Below, piece by piece: positions 53,781 to 63,344 of a stretch of 64,000 nucleotides of DNA. Position numbers and translations under genes: made by a program. Source of the DNA: Akkermansia muciniphila (GTDB lineage: Bacteria; Verrucomicrobiota; Verrucomicrobiia; Verrucomicrobiales; V1-33); NCBI GenBank assembly GCA_945900785.1, contig CAMDJM010000008.1, positions 1 through 64,000 on the forward strand, read 5' to 3'. A model generated the notes under the pieces. That model was not told the origin of the DNA. It saw only the letters and a program-made list of their open reading frames with translations, and did not search any database. Each line of letters starts with the position of its first letter. Position 1 is the stretch's first letter.

Positions 53781-56627
53781 TCATTGGATGGGTGCGGGTG
53801 TCATCGGATCCAGTTGGGTAAGGAATGCCAGCAGATCGAGCAGATCACCTTCCGTAAGGGTGTCCAGCAACCCTGGAGGCATGAAGGACACGGGGGATTT
53901 GGTGATGCCCACGAGGTCTTTGGTGCTGAAGCGCACTTCAGAGCCCCCGGGGTCCATGGGATTTGTGGCCACCATGATGATGTCCCCCGCCAGGTTTGTG
54001 GTGCGACCGGCGATCACCTTCCCGTCTTTCATGGTATAGATCTGAATGGCGTTTTGCTCGTTGATGATTTTGCTTGGATTGAGAATATTATCCAGCAGAT
54101 CGCGGGCGCTATAGCGCCCACCGGCACTGGTGAGATCCGGACCAGCCAGTCCGCCTTCGCCGTGGAAATTGTGGCAGGCGATGCATCCCGTGGCGGTGAA
54201 TAACATGCGGCCATTCTCCAGGTTGCGTTTTTGCTTCAGTCCAGCCTCCAGGGCAGCCGTGAAGTCCTCGATTTTCCAATGTTTCACGAAGTTCCGGGAA
54301 GTCGCAGGCATGATGCCTGGAGGGTTCAAGGCCTTGGCGATGCGGTCTGCAAATTGGCTGCGCTGATCTTCGCTGAGCATCCCAATGATGCTATTCATCC
54401 GCCACTCCCTGTAGGGACGCACACTTGCGCCGCCTTTCCAATGAGGCACCCGCCCGATGGCCAAATCAAACAACTTCCCGCGGAGTTCAGCGGTCCAGCC
54501 GGGACTTCCGGCTGAGTTCACTAACGCTGAAACGTAATGCATCTGCTCCTCCTGGGTGCGGCTGCGTTCAAGCAAATCAATGGCCGCAGGGAGGAAAGTG
54601 TTGCTGTGAAGCGCGGCACACAAGGCGGTGATTTCCCCGTTCACCCGGGAATCGGCCGAGGGAAGCACGGGTTCCAGCACGGCCAGAATTTTTACGGCAA
54701 CGTCCGGGGCAAACATGCCATGACGCTTTGCCGTAACCGTGAGGATGCGCAGATACCAGCACTGTTCATCAGGGCTGAGGTTCCGGAAATCAAATTGCTC
54801 CAAGGCCGTCAGCAGGGCGGGTTGCACGGTGGTGTCCCCATCCGTGGATCTGGCCAGGGCGAGGAGGGATTGCAGGGCGGTGCGTGGATTTGATTCATCA
54901 AGGGCCCGTTGTTTCCATTCGCTCAGCGGTTGCCACTCCAGGGCGATACGGGCGGCACTGCGGATGGCCCGGTCCCCGTGGGACAATTGTGGCCAGACTT
55001 TGGCCATGGCGGCAGGGTTCGCCTTCCCATGAAACGTCTCCATTTCCCTGCGCAACGCGTGCAAGCCTGCCGTGGCTGCATCCAGTGCTGCCGGCGGTCT
55101 GGGATTGGTGTCCTCCCTCCCCACATAAGTGACCCGGTAAATTCCCGACTGGGTGCCTCGTCCCCCAATCAGGAAATACAGCGCACCATCCACGGGCGAA
55201 ACCGCGGCATCAGCGATGGGCAAGCCCTGAGCGCTAAGAAAGGGCTCCACCTCTGCCGCATACGATGATCCTTCCGGTGTGAGATGCACCGCAAACATCC
55301 GCCCCCAACTCCAATCACAGGCGAAGAACGCCTCCTGATAGCGCGGGGGGAATTTTGCCCCATAACCAAAGGCCACTCCCGTGGGGGATCCCGGGCCAAT
55401 GTTTTTGAGCGGCGGCTGAATGTCCTCCCATTTGGAGTTCCAGTTCCAACGCATTTCTCCGGCACGGCCCCCCCACCCGCTATCAGTCCCACTGAGCACC
55501 TGCCGGATGGCGGTGGGGCGGTAATTTGTCAGGCCGAAATCGCCTTCGAAATCGCTGTCATAGGTGAACAGATCACCCTGGTGGTTGAAGGCGATGTCAT
55601 AGCTGTTACGCAGTCCCATGCAGAGATAGGCGGGGTTTTTTCCATCCAGATCCGCCCGCATCACCCAGCCGCCGGAGTAGGATTCCTTGGTGTATTCAAA
55701 GTCCCAGCCATCCCGATTCCAATGTTTTGGCGTCCTCCCCTCCGGGCAGGGCAGGCCGTTGCGGTCACCACTCACGATATAAATGGATTGGCCATCCGGT
55801 CCCGCCACGATGCTGTGGACATTGTGTTCATACCAGTTGGCGGCATCGCCCGTTACCCGGGGAAATTCAAAGAGCGTCTCCGCCTTGTCCAAGTTGTCAT
55901 CACTGTCCGTATCCCGGATGCGCAGCACCGACTCAAGCCGGAAATTCTTTTCCGAATGATCCCCGTGCTGCACCAGATAGAGGTCACCGTTGATAAACGT
56001 CATCCCCTGCGAATACCCCCACTTGTCCGACACCACCTCCACCTTTTCCTCTCTTCCGCCACCCGGCGGAGTATAACGAAACAACCTTGGTCCCTGATCC
56101 GACGCATAAATCCGTCCCTTGTCGTCGAAACACATGGCCACCCACGAGCCATACGCCCTCGGCACGGAATACACCCGCTCCACCGAAAAGCCCGCGCGCA
56201 CCTGGATCGCTGAAGCCGGAGTGGCCTCACTCACCTCCTGTGATCCGGCGGCAGGCCCATAGGTCGCTTTCAAAATCGTCAACTTTTGGCCCGCTGGCGC
56301 GGCGATGGCCAACTTCCCCGTTTCCGGAACCTCCAGCGAGAGTGTCTGCCCGCCGATGGTATATTCGACATGAAGCTGCTTGGAGACGCCCGGTGAGGGA
56401 TCACCGAACCTGTCATTCCCCACGTCCAGCGCAATCCCATCCTTCGTCACCGCCGCTGTGACCAGGGCGGTGACATCCGTTGGCTCAGCAATTCCGGGAA
56501 CCGCAGTCGCGAACACGACCCCCAGGAAAGTCAGAATTCGTCTTACTGGTGATTTTGTGAAGCGATGATTCAAGGGCCTGACGGTGTGCATGCAGTTGAA
56601 GTTAGAGTTGATGCGTGAAGCATTCAT
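53781..56627 (-). CDS. PVC-type haem-binding propeller/HEAT/cytochrome c protein
   Basis: 948 residues from ATG 56627 (936 if from 56591); both are in frame, and neither has a Shine-Dalgarno sequence. The signal is RRILTFLGVVFATAVPGIAEP. Residues ~150-430 form the PVC-type membrane-bound dehydrogenase propeller (VPRAYGSWVAMCFDDKGRIY, ANWYEHNVHSIVAGPDGQSIYIVSGD, GGWVMRADLDGKNPAYLCMGLRNSYDIAFN, GLTNYRPTAIRQVLSGTDSGWGGRAGE, PTGVAFGYGAKFP). HEAT-like helices follow (~540-780). The C-terminus has a cytochrome c domain with CIACH (TATGCIACHNFHGEGGLAGPDLTSAGGRY) and MPPGLLDTLTEGDLLDLLAFL. These proteins are taken as periplasmic sugar dehydrogenase-like electron donors, but that is by analogy. Confidence 0.88.
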   Translation of the reverse strand: MNASRINSNFNCMHTVRPLNHRFTKSPVRRILTFLGVVFATAVPGIAEPTDVTALVTAAVTKDGIALDVGNDRFGDPSPGVSKQLHVEYTIGGQTLSLEVPETGKLAIAAPAGQKLTILKATYGPAAGSQEVSEATPASAIQVRAGFSVERVYSVPRAYGSWVAMCFDDKGRIYASDQGPRLFRYTPPGGGREEKVEVVSDKWGYSQGMTFINGDLYLVQHGDHSEKNFRLESVLRIRDTDSDDNLDKAETLFEFPRVTGDAANWYEHNVHSIVAGPDGQSIYIVSGDRNGLPCPEGRTPKHWNRDGWDFEYTKESYSGGWVMRADLDGKNPAYLCMGLRNSYDIAFNHQGDLFTYDSDFEGDFGLTNYRPTAIRQVLSGTDSGWGGRAGEMRWNWNSKWEDIQPPLKNIGPGSPTGVAFGYGAKFPPRYQEAFFACDWSWGRMFAVHLTPEGSSYAAEVEPFLSAQGLPIADAAVSPVDGALYFLIGGRGTQSGIYRVTYVGREDTNPRPPAALDAATAGLHALRREMETFHGKANPAAMAKVWPQLSHGDRAIRSAARIALEWQPLSEWKQRALDESNPRTALQSLLALARSTDGDTTVQPALLTALEQFDFRNLSPDEQCWYLRILTVTAKRHGMFAPDVAVKILAVLEPVLPSADSRVNGEITALCAALHSNTFLPAAIDLLERSRTQEEQMHYVSALVNSAGSPGWTAELRGKLFDLAIGRVPHWKGGASVRPYREWRMNSIIGMLSEDQRSQFADRIAKALNPPGIMPATSRNFVKHWKIEDFTAALEAGLKQKRNLENGRMLFTATGCIACHNFHGEGGLAGPDLTSAGGRYSARDLLDNILNPSKIINEQNAIQIYTMKDGKVIAGRTTNLAGDIIMVATNPMDPGGSEVRFSTKDLVGITKSPVSFMPPGLLDTLTEGDLLDLLAFLTQLDPMTPAPIQ

Positions 56628-56815
56628 GGATGTCTGATGCGTATAGTTCCGCCTGTCCACGTGCAACGATGTTTTCAGGAGGCGGATTTTCCCCATATTT
56701 TGCCTGACACATTGCTTTTGGCGTTGGCAAGTGCCACCCCGTGCGGGGATCAATGCCCGGGGCCTGCAAAATGGTGGCATCCAGGTTTTCCTTTTCCCAT
56801 GCAGGGGGAGGGATG

Positions 56816-59800
56816 TTATGGTGCGTTTTCCAGGCTGACGAGCAGCATCAGGAAGCCTTCGCCAATATCCGTGCCCTGGGGCACACATACCTCGAGGGTG
56901 TTGCCCATCTTGGTGACAATGACTCCGAGAGAGGTCCAGGTTTTCAGATCCTTGGAGGTCTGAAAATCGAAGTGGATGCCGCTGAGATCGTGATCCGGGG
57001 GCAGGGGAAGGGTGAGGCAGAGTTGGTTTTCCTCCAGATGGGGCGGAGGCAGGGTGGTTTGGCTGGTGGGGTCCGCAGGATCGGAGCCCAGAGCCCATTC
57101 CATGAGGTTGCTGGCTCCATCCCCGTCAGCATCCGCGTAAGGGTGGATTTTGTCAGGAGGCACTCCGGCTGCGGCCAGAGCGAGCTGCAGGGCGAGGGCA
57201 CCGCCAGTGGGCACGTAGGGCTGGACCTGGTCGAGCCAGGCGCGTTCCCTGCCATTGCCGGTGGTGCTGGTTTTAAAGGAGAAGGCCAGGACGTGTTCAC
57301 CTTCCGGAATATAGAGGGAAGCCATGGACCAGATGCTGCCGGAGGTGCAGGTGGCGATTTTTTCACCATCAAGGGTGGCAAAAAGGACGGCATCTTCATG
57401 TTCCAGGAAGGTCTGGCCCTGATCCACTTTCCACCAGAAGGACAGGGACAGGGGGCCGGTGAAGGTCCTGGCGAGATCCGACTGGCTGGCGGGAAGCTGG
57501 CCCGGCTGGGTGGCTGCGAGATCGCCATCGGTGGGCCCGGTGAAATCCACCCGGCCTTTCCAGCCGTGCCCGCCTGGTGAGAGGACGGATGCCCAGCCGT
57601 TATATTGATCCAGGGCAGCATCCAGTCCGGGATCAAAAATGGCCTGGAGATGCAGGGTGCGGGTGAGGGTGAGGGGCAGGGGATTGGTGCTGGTGACGAG
57701 GCCGCCCTCGTAGTGGGAAAAGCCGGGGCCAGATGCTGTGAGAGTCACGGTTTGCCCATAGTCATAGGAAAGCTGGCCAGGGTCCACACTAACGCTGCCG
57801 CCCGGGGAAGTGAGATGGAGCCGGGGCCGCACGGAGTTGGCGCTGGTCGGGATGGTGCCATCCGCCAGTTCCGTGGCGTTGTCGTTGCCATCGCCATCGG
57901 CATCAATCCAGCCATGGTAGCCAAGGCTGCCGAACCATTGCAGCTCCCAGGGATCCGGCAGGCCATCGTGATCACTATCCGGAGGAGCCGGCGTGAAGGA
58001 CACCTCGTCCAGCCAGACGTAATCCGGTGCTGCCCCGGGCTGGGGAAAGCCGGCCCCAAAGGCTTCCCAGGTCACGGTGTGGGTGCCCTCTGCGATTTCC
58101 AGGAAATCCGCTGTCCAGTCCTGATAACCGAAGCGCGACTTTACCTGCGGGCCATCCACCAGGATGCGGCCAAAGGCGGAGAATGACCCTGGCTGACCCA
58201 CGCTCCACTGGAAGTTCAGGCGGCCCGGCCCCTGCAGGCGGGTGCTGATGCCGGTGCCACGGCCCAGAGGCGGCGTCCCGCTGCGGGCGGCATCCAGGCC
58301 ATCGTGGGTCAGGGTGTCCTGGGAAATCCACGGCAGGGTATTGCCGCCAAAGGTGGAATAACCTTCGCCCGTCCACCAGAGGCCGGCCGGCTGATCCACG
58401 GCCTGCGCCAGAGCGCTGCTGGTGAAGACCGCTTTCAGAAAGGTGTAAGGCCGGTTCAGCACCAGGCCGATGCCACTCAGGTTGATTTCAACCTCCCCGT
58501 TGCCTTCGCTGCTATTGCTCAGCCATTTGATGAAGGTGGCACCTGCCAGGGGTGAGACACTGGCTTCCAAGGGGGTTCCTTTGGGATAGGATTCCGCCTC
58601 CGGGGAAAGGGCAGCGGTCCCGTCCCCGGTGATGGTCAGCACGACCCGGCAGCGGTAGGAGGAAAAGTTGGTGGGATCCGTGTGGTCGAGAAATTCCTGC
58701 AGATCGCTGACGCCTTCGAAGTCATAATCCTGGGTGCCGTCCCGGGATAGGGTCCCGAAATGGGTCAACTCCCATCCGTCCAGCATGCCATCGTGGTCAT
58801 CGTCGGAATTGGCAGGGGATTTGCCGGTGCTTTGCAGCGTGACTGAAACGGGTTGGGTGCCGCCATTCATGAGCTTGACCCAATAACTGACGCCTGCCCG
58901 CCATGGCCATGGCTGGCTGATATTGAGGTCCTGCTCAAGGACCACGGGAGTATTGTTAAGCAGTGGTTGCTTCCAGTGGGCAAAGCTATTGCCGGCACGC
59001 ACCGGGGATCCCTGTTCCACCCAGGCGGTGATGCCCGCTCCGGCCTGGATCATGAGTTTGAGGCGCTGTGCATCAGCCGGGGCGTTGACGCGCAGTTCCT
59101 GCTCCTCTCCGGGATTGAGCGTGCCGGACCAGGGGCCATCCAGAAAATCCACCATCGGCACGATAATCGTGCCGGGATCGGCCGTCAGGCTGATTTCTGC
59201 GGTGCGGGGAGTATTGCTGTGATTGGCCACTCCAAAGTAGTAGGCGGCTCCGGGGCGCAGGTTTGCCCTCGTGTCGAAGTGTTGGCTGGCGGGGTTAACA
59301 TTGTATGGGATTGAGGAGTTTTTTTGATCGGATCCTATATTCACGGGGTCTCCAGTGCCGAATGGGGAATTGATCCTGGATGGCCGCAAAGTGTCCCTGA
59401 GGATCCAGTCAAGGCCATCGGTGCCGGTAAAGGTCAGACCGGGCGGCGGCGGATCCGGCATGACAAAATGGAACCATTGCCAGCCCCCGGCTGGCACCTC
59501 TGCGGAAACGCCCGTGCCATCCAGCGACACCGGCTGACTGCCAGGGGCGGTTTTCAGGCGGAGACGGTAGTAACCTGGCAGCCCTGGGCCATCGGTTACT
59601 TGTAAATAGTAGATGCCCGGCTCCATTTCCAGGGTATCGCGCCCCTGAACCGGCACAATAGCCGAATCCGCCGAGGGCTGGTTCCCGGAAATCCCCTGCG
59701 TTCCGGGCCAGTAGGTCTGGGTGAGATCGTAAAACGGTTGAGTGATTCCCGAAAGCCCAGGTGGATTTCCCTTGCCTTCCTGCCAGGAGCAGATCCGTGC

Positions 59801-60392
59801 TGGAAGTCCCGGGCCGGCTCAACTCCACGAGGAAGATCCCGGCATTCCCGGGCGGGATGGTGACCTTGTAGTAGGCTGCGACATCGATCGTCTGGAATCC
59901 TGGAGCCGGCAAACTTTCTCCTGAGTCATAAAAGACCTCACCGGCGGTTGCTGGCAGGGTCCCGGCGTCCTTGACGATCACCGCCGAGGAGGTGATTTGA
60001 TAGCTTTCCGGCGTGTTGCCCGCCGGATCACCAACGCGGACGTAGAAGGTGCGTCCCGGAGCGAACAGAGGAGCAAGGAAATCATTTTGCAGGCCGAATT
60101 GATTTTCCAGATTTTCTTCTGGTTGGGCTGGATCGGTATAAAGCAATGCTGGGAGAAATTTTGTGGTAACCACCCGCAGGCCCTCCGCCAGATTGCCATC
60201 CGGTAAGATAGGATTCTGCGGAACCGTGATGGCGAAGGTCAGCGTTTCCCCGGCGGCGAGCACGCCCGATGCGGTGTGCGTGCCAGCATTTCCGGCGTTC
60301 AGCGAGGCATCAAAATTCAGCGGAATGGGATCGGCATTGGCCGGGGCAGACAGCATCAGGCAGGCAAACAGCAAGATAAAAATGGAGCGCAT
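56816..60392 (-). CDS. Giant secreted protein with PPC-like, InlB-repeat and calcium-binding domains; frameshifted near 59785
   Basis: From ATG 60392 a signal peptide (MRSIFILLFACLMLSAPANA) leads into a beta-sandwich domain (GTHTASGVLAAGETLTFAIT, GRTFYVRVGDPAGNTPESYQI). The frame fails in the stretch reading STDLLLAGR. Changing frame near 59785 gives WQEGKGNPPGLSGITQPFYD and joins the long frame ending at 56816, ~1190 residues in total. That part holds divergent InlB-type repeats (VVLTITGDGTAALSPEAESYP; RLHLTSPGGSVSVDPGQLSYD), calcium-binding DSDHDGLPDPWELQWFG and DADGDGASNLMEWALG, jelly-roll domains with VDQGQTFLEHEDAV, and the C-terminal FDFQTSKDLKTWTSLGV domain. It is a surface or secreted structural protein of unknown ligand. 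Confidence 0.65.
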
Positions 60393-60582
60393 AACGATAA
60401 GTAAAAGGGGGCTTCATTCCATTTCTACGCAAAAGGATCCGGAAGTTTCAAAAAAGCTGAAAAATGCCCGGACGGCCTTCTTAACCTTTTCCTTCACGCG
60501 CCACATGGGGAAGGAATGGCGGCCCAGGGACGTCCTGACTTCCGGGATTGCCAAACCCGGTGCGGGCGGTGCAGTTTGAGGG

Positions 60583-61464
60583 ATGAACGTCCATCACCTT
60601 GAGTTGTTTTATTACGTGGCCCGTCACGGCGGGGTGAGTGCGGCGGCGCGGCACATGCCTTATGGCATCCAGCAGCCGGCGGTCAGTGCCCAGATCATTC
60701 AGTTGGAGGATTCCCTGGGAACGACCTTGTTCCACCGCCGGCCGTTTTCCCTGACAAAAAGCGGGGAGGGACTCTATGCGCATCTGCGGCCTTTTTTTGA
60801 AGGGCTGCCGGAGGTGACGGCCCGGCTCCGCGGGCAGCACCCGGTGCACCTCCGTATCGGCGCGCCGGAGACAGTGCAGCGCGAATACCTGCCGCGCATC
60901 CTCGGGCGGCTGAAGCGCCGCTTCCCGCAAATGCATTTTACCCTGGCGACGGGCAAGGCAGATTGGCTGGAGCAGGCGCTGCTCAGCCAGGAAATTGATA
61001 TTGGCTTGGGATCCCTTCTGGGAAAACGCTCCGCTGGGGTGCGGCACAAGGAATTGCTTCGCGTGGAGATGTCCCTGCTGGTGCCTGCCAAAAGCGGCTA
61101 TACCAAAGCGGCCTCCTTCTGGGAGCGCGACCGCATTGATCTCCCGCTGATCGCCCTGTGTGAAGAGGAGCCCGTCTGCCGCCTCTTCCAGGCGGAACTG
61201 GCGCAGCGCAAGGTGGAATGGTTTCCCAGCCTGGAAGTGCCCAATCAGGAACTGATCGTGCACTATGTGATCCAGGGCTTCGGGGCCGGACTGACGCTGA
61301 CGCCCAATCCGCACGTTCCTGCTCCGGGGGGCACCCGGCGCATCCCTCTGACGGATTTTCCGGTGATTCCCTACGGTGCCCTGTGGCTGGGGAATCCCAA
61401 TGAATTGCAGTTGGCCTTTACCGAAGAAGCCACCGCCGAGGCCCGGCTGGCGCAGGGGCGGTGA
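60583..61464 (+). CDS. LysR-family transcriptional regulator
   Basis: 293 residues. N-terminal winged helix-turn-helix MNVHHLELFYYVARHGGVSA (recognition helix QPAVSAQIIQLEDSLGTTLFHRRPF, with QQPAVSAQI and the following LEDSLG). The effector domain (HLRIGAPETVQREYLPRILG, FTLATGKADWLEQALLSQEIDIGLG, GFGAGLTLTPNPHV) is in the usual place. It is divergent from the giant secreted-protein gene (190 bases between starts) and followed by the cation antiporter gene, either of which may be its target (inference). No operator (T-N11-A) was picked with confidence. Confidence 0.9.
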   Translation: MNVHHLELFYYVARHGGVSAAARHMPYGIQQPAVSAQIIQLEDSLGTTLFHRRPFSLTKSGEGLYAHLRPFFEGLPEVTARLRGQHPVHLRIGAPETVQREYLPRILGRLKRRFPQMHFTLATGKADWLEQALLSQEIDIGLGSLLGKRSAGVRHKELLRVEMSLLVPAKSGYTKAASFWERDRIDLPLIALCEEEPVCRLFQAELAQRKVEWFPSLEVPNQELIVHYVIQGFGAGLTLTPNPHVPAPGGTRRIPLTDFPVIPYGALWLGNPNELQLAFTEEATAEARLAQGR

Positions 61465-61531
61465 GGCACAGGGGGGTCCAATTAAATGGTTTAATGCTGG
61501 CAGGAAAGTGTTAGCCGTTTAAGGTCATACG

Positions 61532-63328
61532 ATGATTGTGAATTGCATCGTGCTGGCGGCGGGTGGGGCGGCGGAAGAGAAGTTTCTGCTGATCCTCACC
61601 TTGGTATTGCTGCTGGCAGTAGCGGTGTCGCTGGTGCTGGGAAAACTGAAGCTGCCGCCCTTGCCAGGGTATTTTTTGTGCGGGGTGCTGCTGGCGGTAT
61701 CGCAACTGGTGCCGCTGCATCCGGGCTCGGCGGCGGCGGCTCTGCTGTCGCAGATGGGAAATGTGGGGATCATCCTGCTGATGTTCACCATCGGGGTGGA
61801 GTCCTCCCTGCATGAGCTGATGCAATTGCGCCGCACCGGGCTGGTGGCGGGGTTGGCGCAGTTGGTGATGACTTCGGCAGTCGCCGCAGTGGTGCTGTCC
61901 TGGCTGGGCATGCAGGGCATGGCGCTGGGCCTGACGTCTTTTCTGGTGGCGCTGTCGTCCACGGCGGTTGGGCTGAAGTTGTTCCAGGACTTTGGGCTGG
62001 GGAATCATCCTGGAGCGCGGATGACCCTGGGGGTGGCCCTGCTCCAGGATATGGTGGTGATCCTGCTGCTGGTGCTGCTGCCGGGCCTGACCAGTGGGCT
62101 CAATCTGAGTGGGGCGGCGCAATTGACCGGCGTGCTGATGGCGAAGGGACTGGTCTTCCTGGCGGCGGCTGCGCTGCTGAGCCGTTACGGCATTCCCCAG
62201 GTGCTGAAAGTGGTGAGCCATTCGCGGAGCCGGGAGTTGTTCACGCTATCGGTGCTGGCCTTGTGTGCCGGGGTGGCTTCGCTGGGGAGCTTACTGGGGC
62301 TGAATTCCGCCCTGGGGGCTTTTGCGGCGGGATTGGCCGTGAGCGGGTCGGTGTATAGCCACCGGATCATGGCGGATGCGGGCACGTTCCGGGATTTTTT
62401 CCTGACGATTTTTTTCGTGTCGGTGGGGGCTTTTGTGGATGTGCCGTTTTTTCTGGCACACTGGCCGCAATTGCTGGCCGGAGCCGCCGCGATCCTCGTG
62501 ATGAAGGCCGCCGTGCTGACCCTGGCCGGGCGCTGGGGCAAGGTGCCGCTGCGTGGGGCGCTCCTGTCAGGGATCGCGCTGTCCGGGGTGGGGGAGTTCG
62601 CTGTGGTGGTGGCGAACAAGGCCGCGGAGGCCGGCTTGCTGAGCCCGCTGGTGATCCAGACGCTGCTGATCCAGGTGGTGCTGACGCTGGGATTGTCCCC
62701 ACTGATCATGCGGGTGGTGATTCCGCTGACGAAGCGCTGGGAGTCCGCCCGCAGCGGCAAGGCGGTGAAGCCGGAAAGTGGCACCCACTTCAGCAAACGG
62801 ATGCGGGAGGTGCGTGACCACGCGATTTTATGTGGCTATGGGACGGTGGGGCGCATGGTGCATCAGGCCTTGGAATTGCTGGGCATTCCGGTGGTGATTG
62901 TGGAATTGAATGCACAAACCGCGCGCCGCCTGATCAAGGAAGGACACCAGGTCCTGTTTGCCGATATCGCCCAGGCGGATACCATGGATTTGGCAGGGGT
63001 GGACCGGGCGCGGGTGATTGTGATCACCTTCCCTCACGCCGAACTGGCGCGCACTGCGATCACGATCGCCAGGGAGCGGAATCCTGACATTGCCACGCTG
63101 TGCCGGGCGCGCTTTCCCTCCGAGGTGGAAGTTCTGCGGGCGGTGGCTCCGGCGGGCATTGTGCATGATGAGCGGGAAGCCGGCTTGGCTATGCTGCGGC
63201 TGTGCCTGACCGCCTATGAGCGCGATGCCTCGGAAATCGATCTGGCGGTGGCGGGTCTGGAAATCGCGGAGGAAAAAAGCGATCCGTCCGCGGAAGCGTC
63301 CCAGCACCCCCAGCCTGCGGGGGCCTGA
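61532..63328 (+). CDS. CPA2 monovalent cation:proton antiporter with RCK (TrkA-N) domain, KefB-like
   Basis: 598 residues. About 12-13 membrane helices: FLLILTLVLLLAVAVSLVLG, LPPLPGYFLCGVLLAVSQLV, GIILLMFTIGVESSLHELMQ, VVLSWLGMQGMALGLTSFLVALSSTAVGLKLF, MVVILLLVLLPGLTSG, and so on, with the FxxGLxxS and GEFxVVVA blocks of the family (FAAGLAVSG, SGVGEFAVVVANKA). From ~420 an RCK domain with GYGTVGRMVHQALELLGIPV (nucleotide-binding GxGxxG) and VIVELNAQTARRL binds NAD(H) or nucleotides. KefB/C or Kef-type transporters release K+ under electrophile stress; the ion here is not certain. A Shine-Dalgarno AAGG lies at 61521-61524. Confidence 0.93.
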   Translation: MIVNCIVLAAGGAAEEKFLLILTLVLLLAVAVSLVLGKLKLPPLPGYFLCGVLLAVSQLVPLHPGSAAAALLSQMGNVGIILLMFTIGVESSLHELMQLRRTGLVAGLAQLVMTSAVAAVVLSWLGMQGMALGLTSFLVALSSTAVGLKLFQDFGLGNHPGARMTLGVALLQDMVVILLLVLLPGLTSGLNLSGAAQLTGVLMAKGLVFLAAAALLSRYGIPQVLKVVSHSRSRELFTLSVLALCAGVASLGSLLGLNSALGAFAAGLAVSGSVYSHRIMADAGTFRDFFLTIFFVSVGAFVDVPFFLAHWPQLLAGAAAILVMKAAVLTLAGRWGKVPLRGALLSGIALSGVGEFAVVVANKAAEAGLLSPLVIQTLLIQVVLTLGLSPLIMRVVIPLTKRWESARSGKAVKPESGTHFSKRMREVRDHAILCGYGTVGRMVHQALELLGIPVVIVELNAQTARRLIKEGHQVLFADIAQADTMDLAGVDRARVIVITFPHAELARTAITIARERNPDIATLCRARFPSEVEVLRAVAPAGIVHDEREAGLAMLRLCLTAYERDASEIDLAVAGLEIAEEKSDPSAEASQHPQPAGA

Positions 63329-63344
63329 TGTTTTGTCAGGAATC

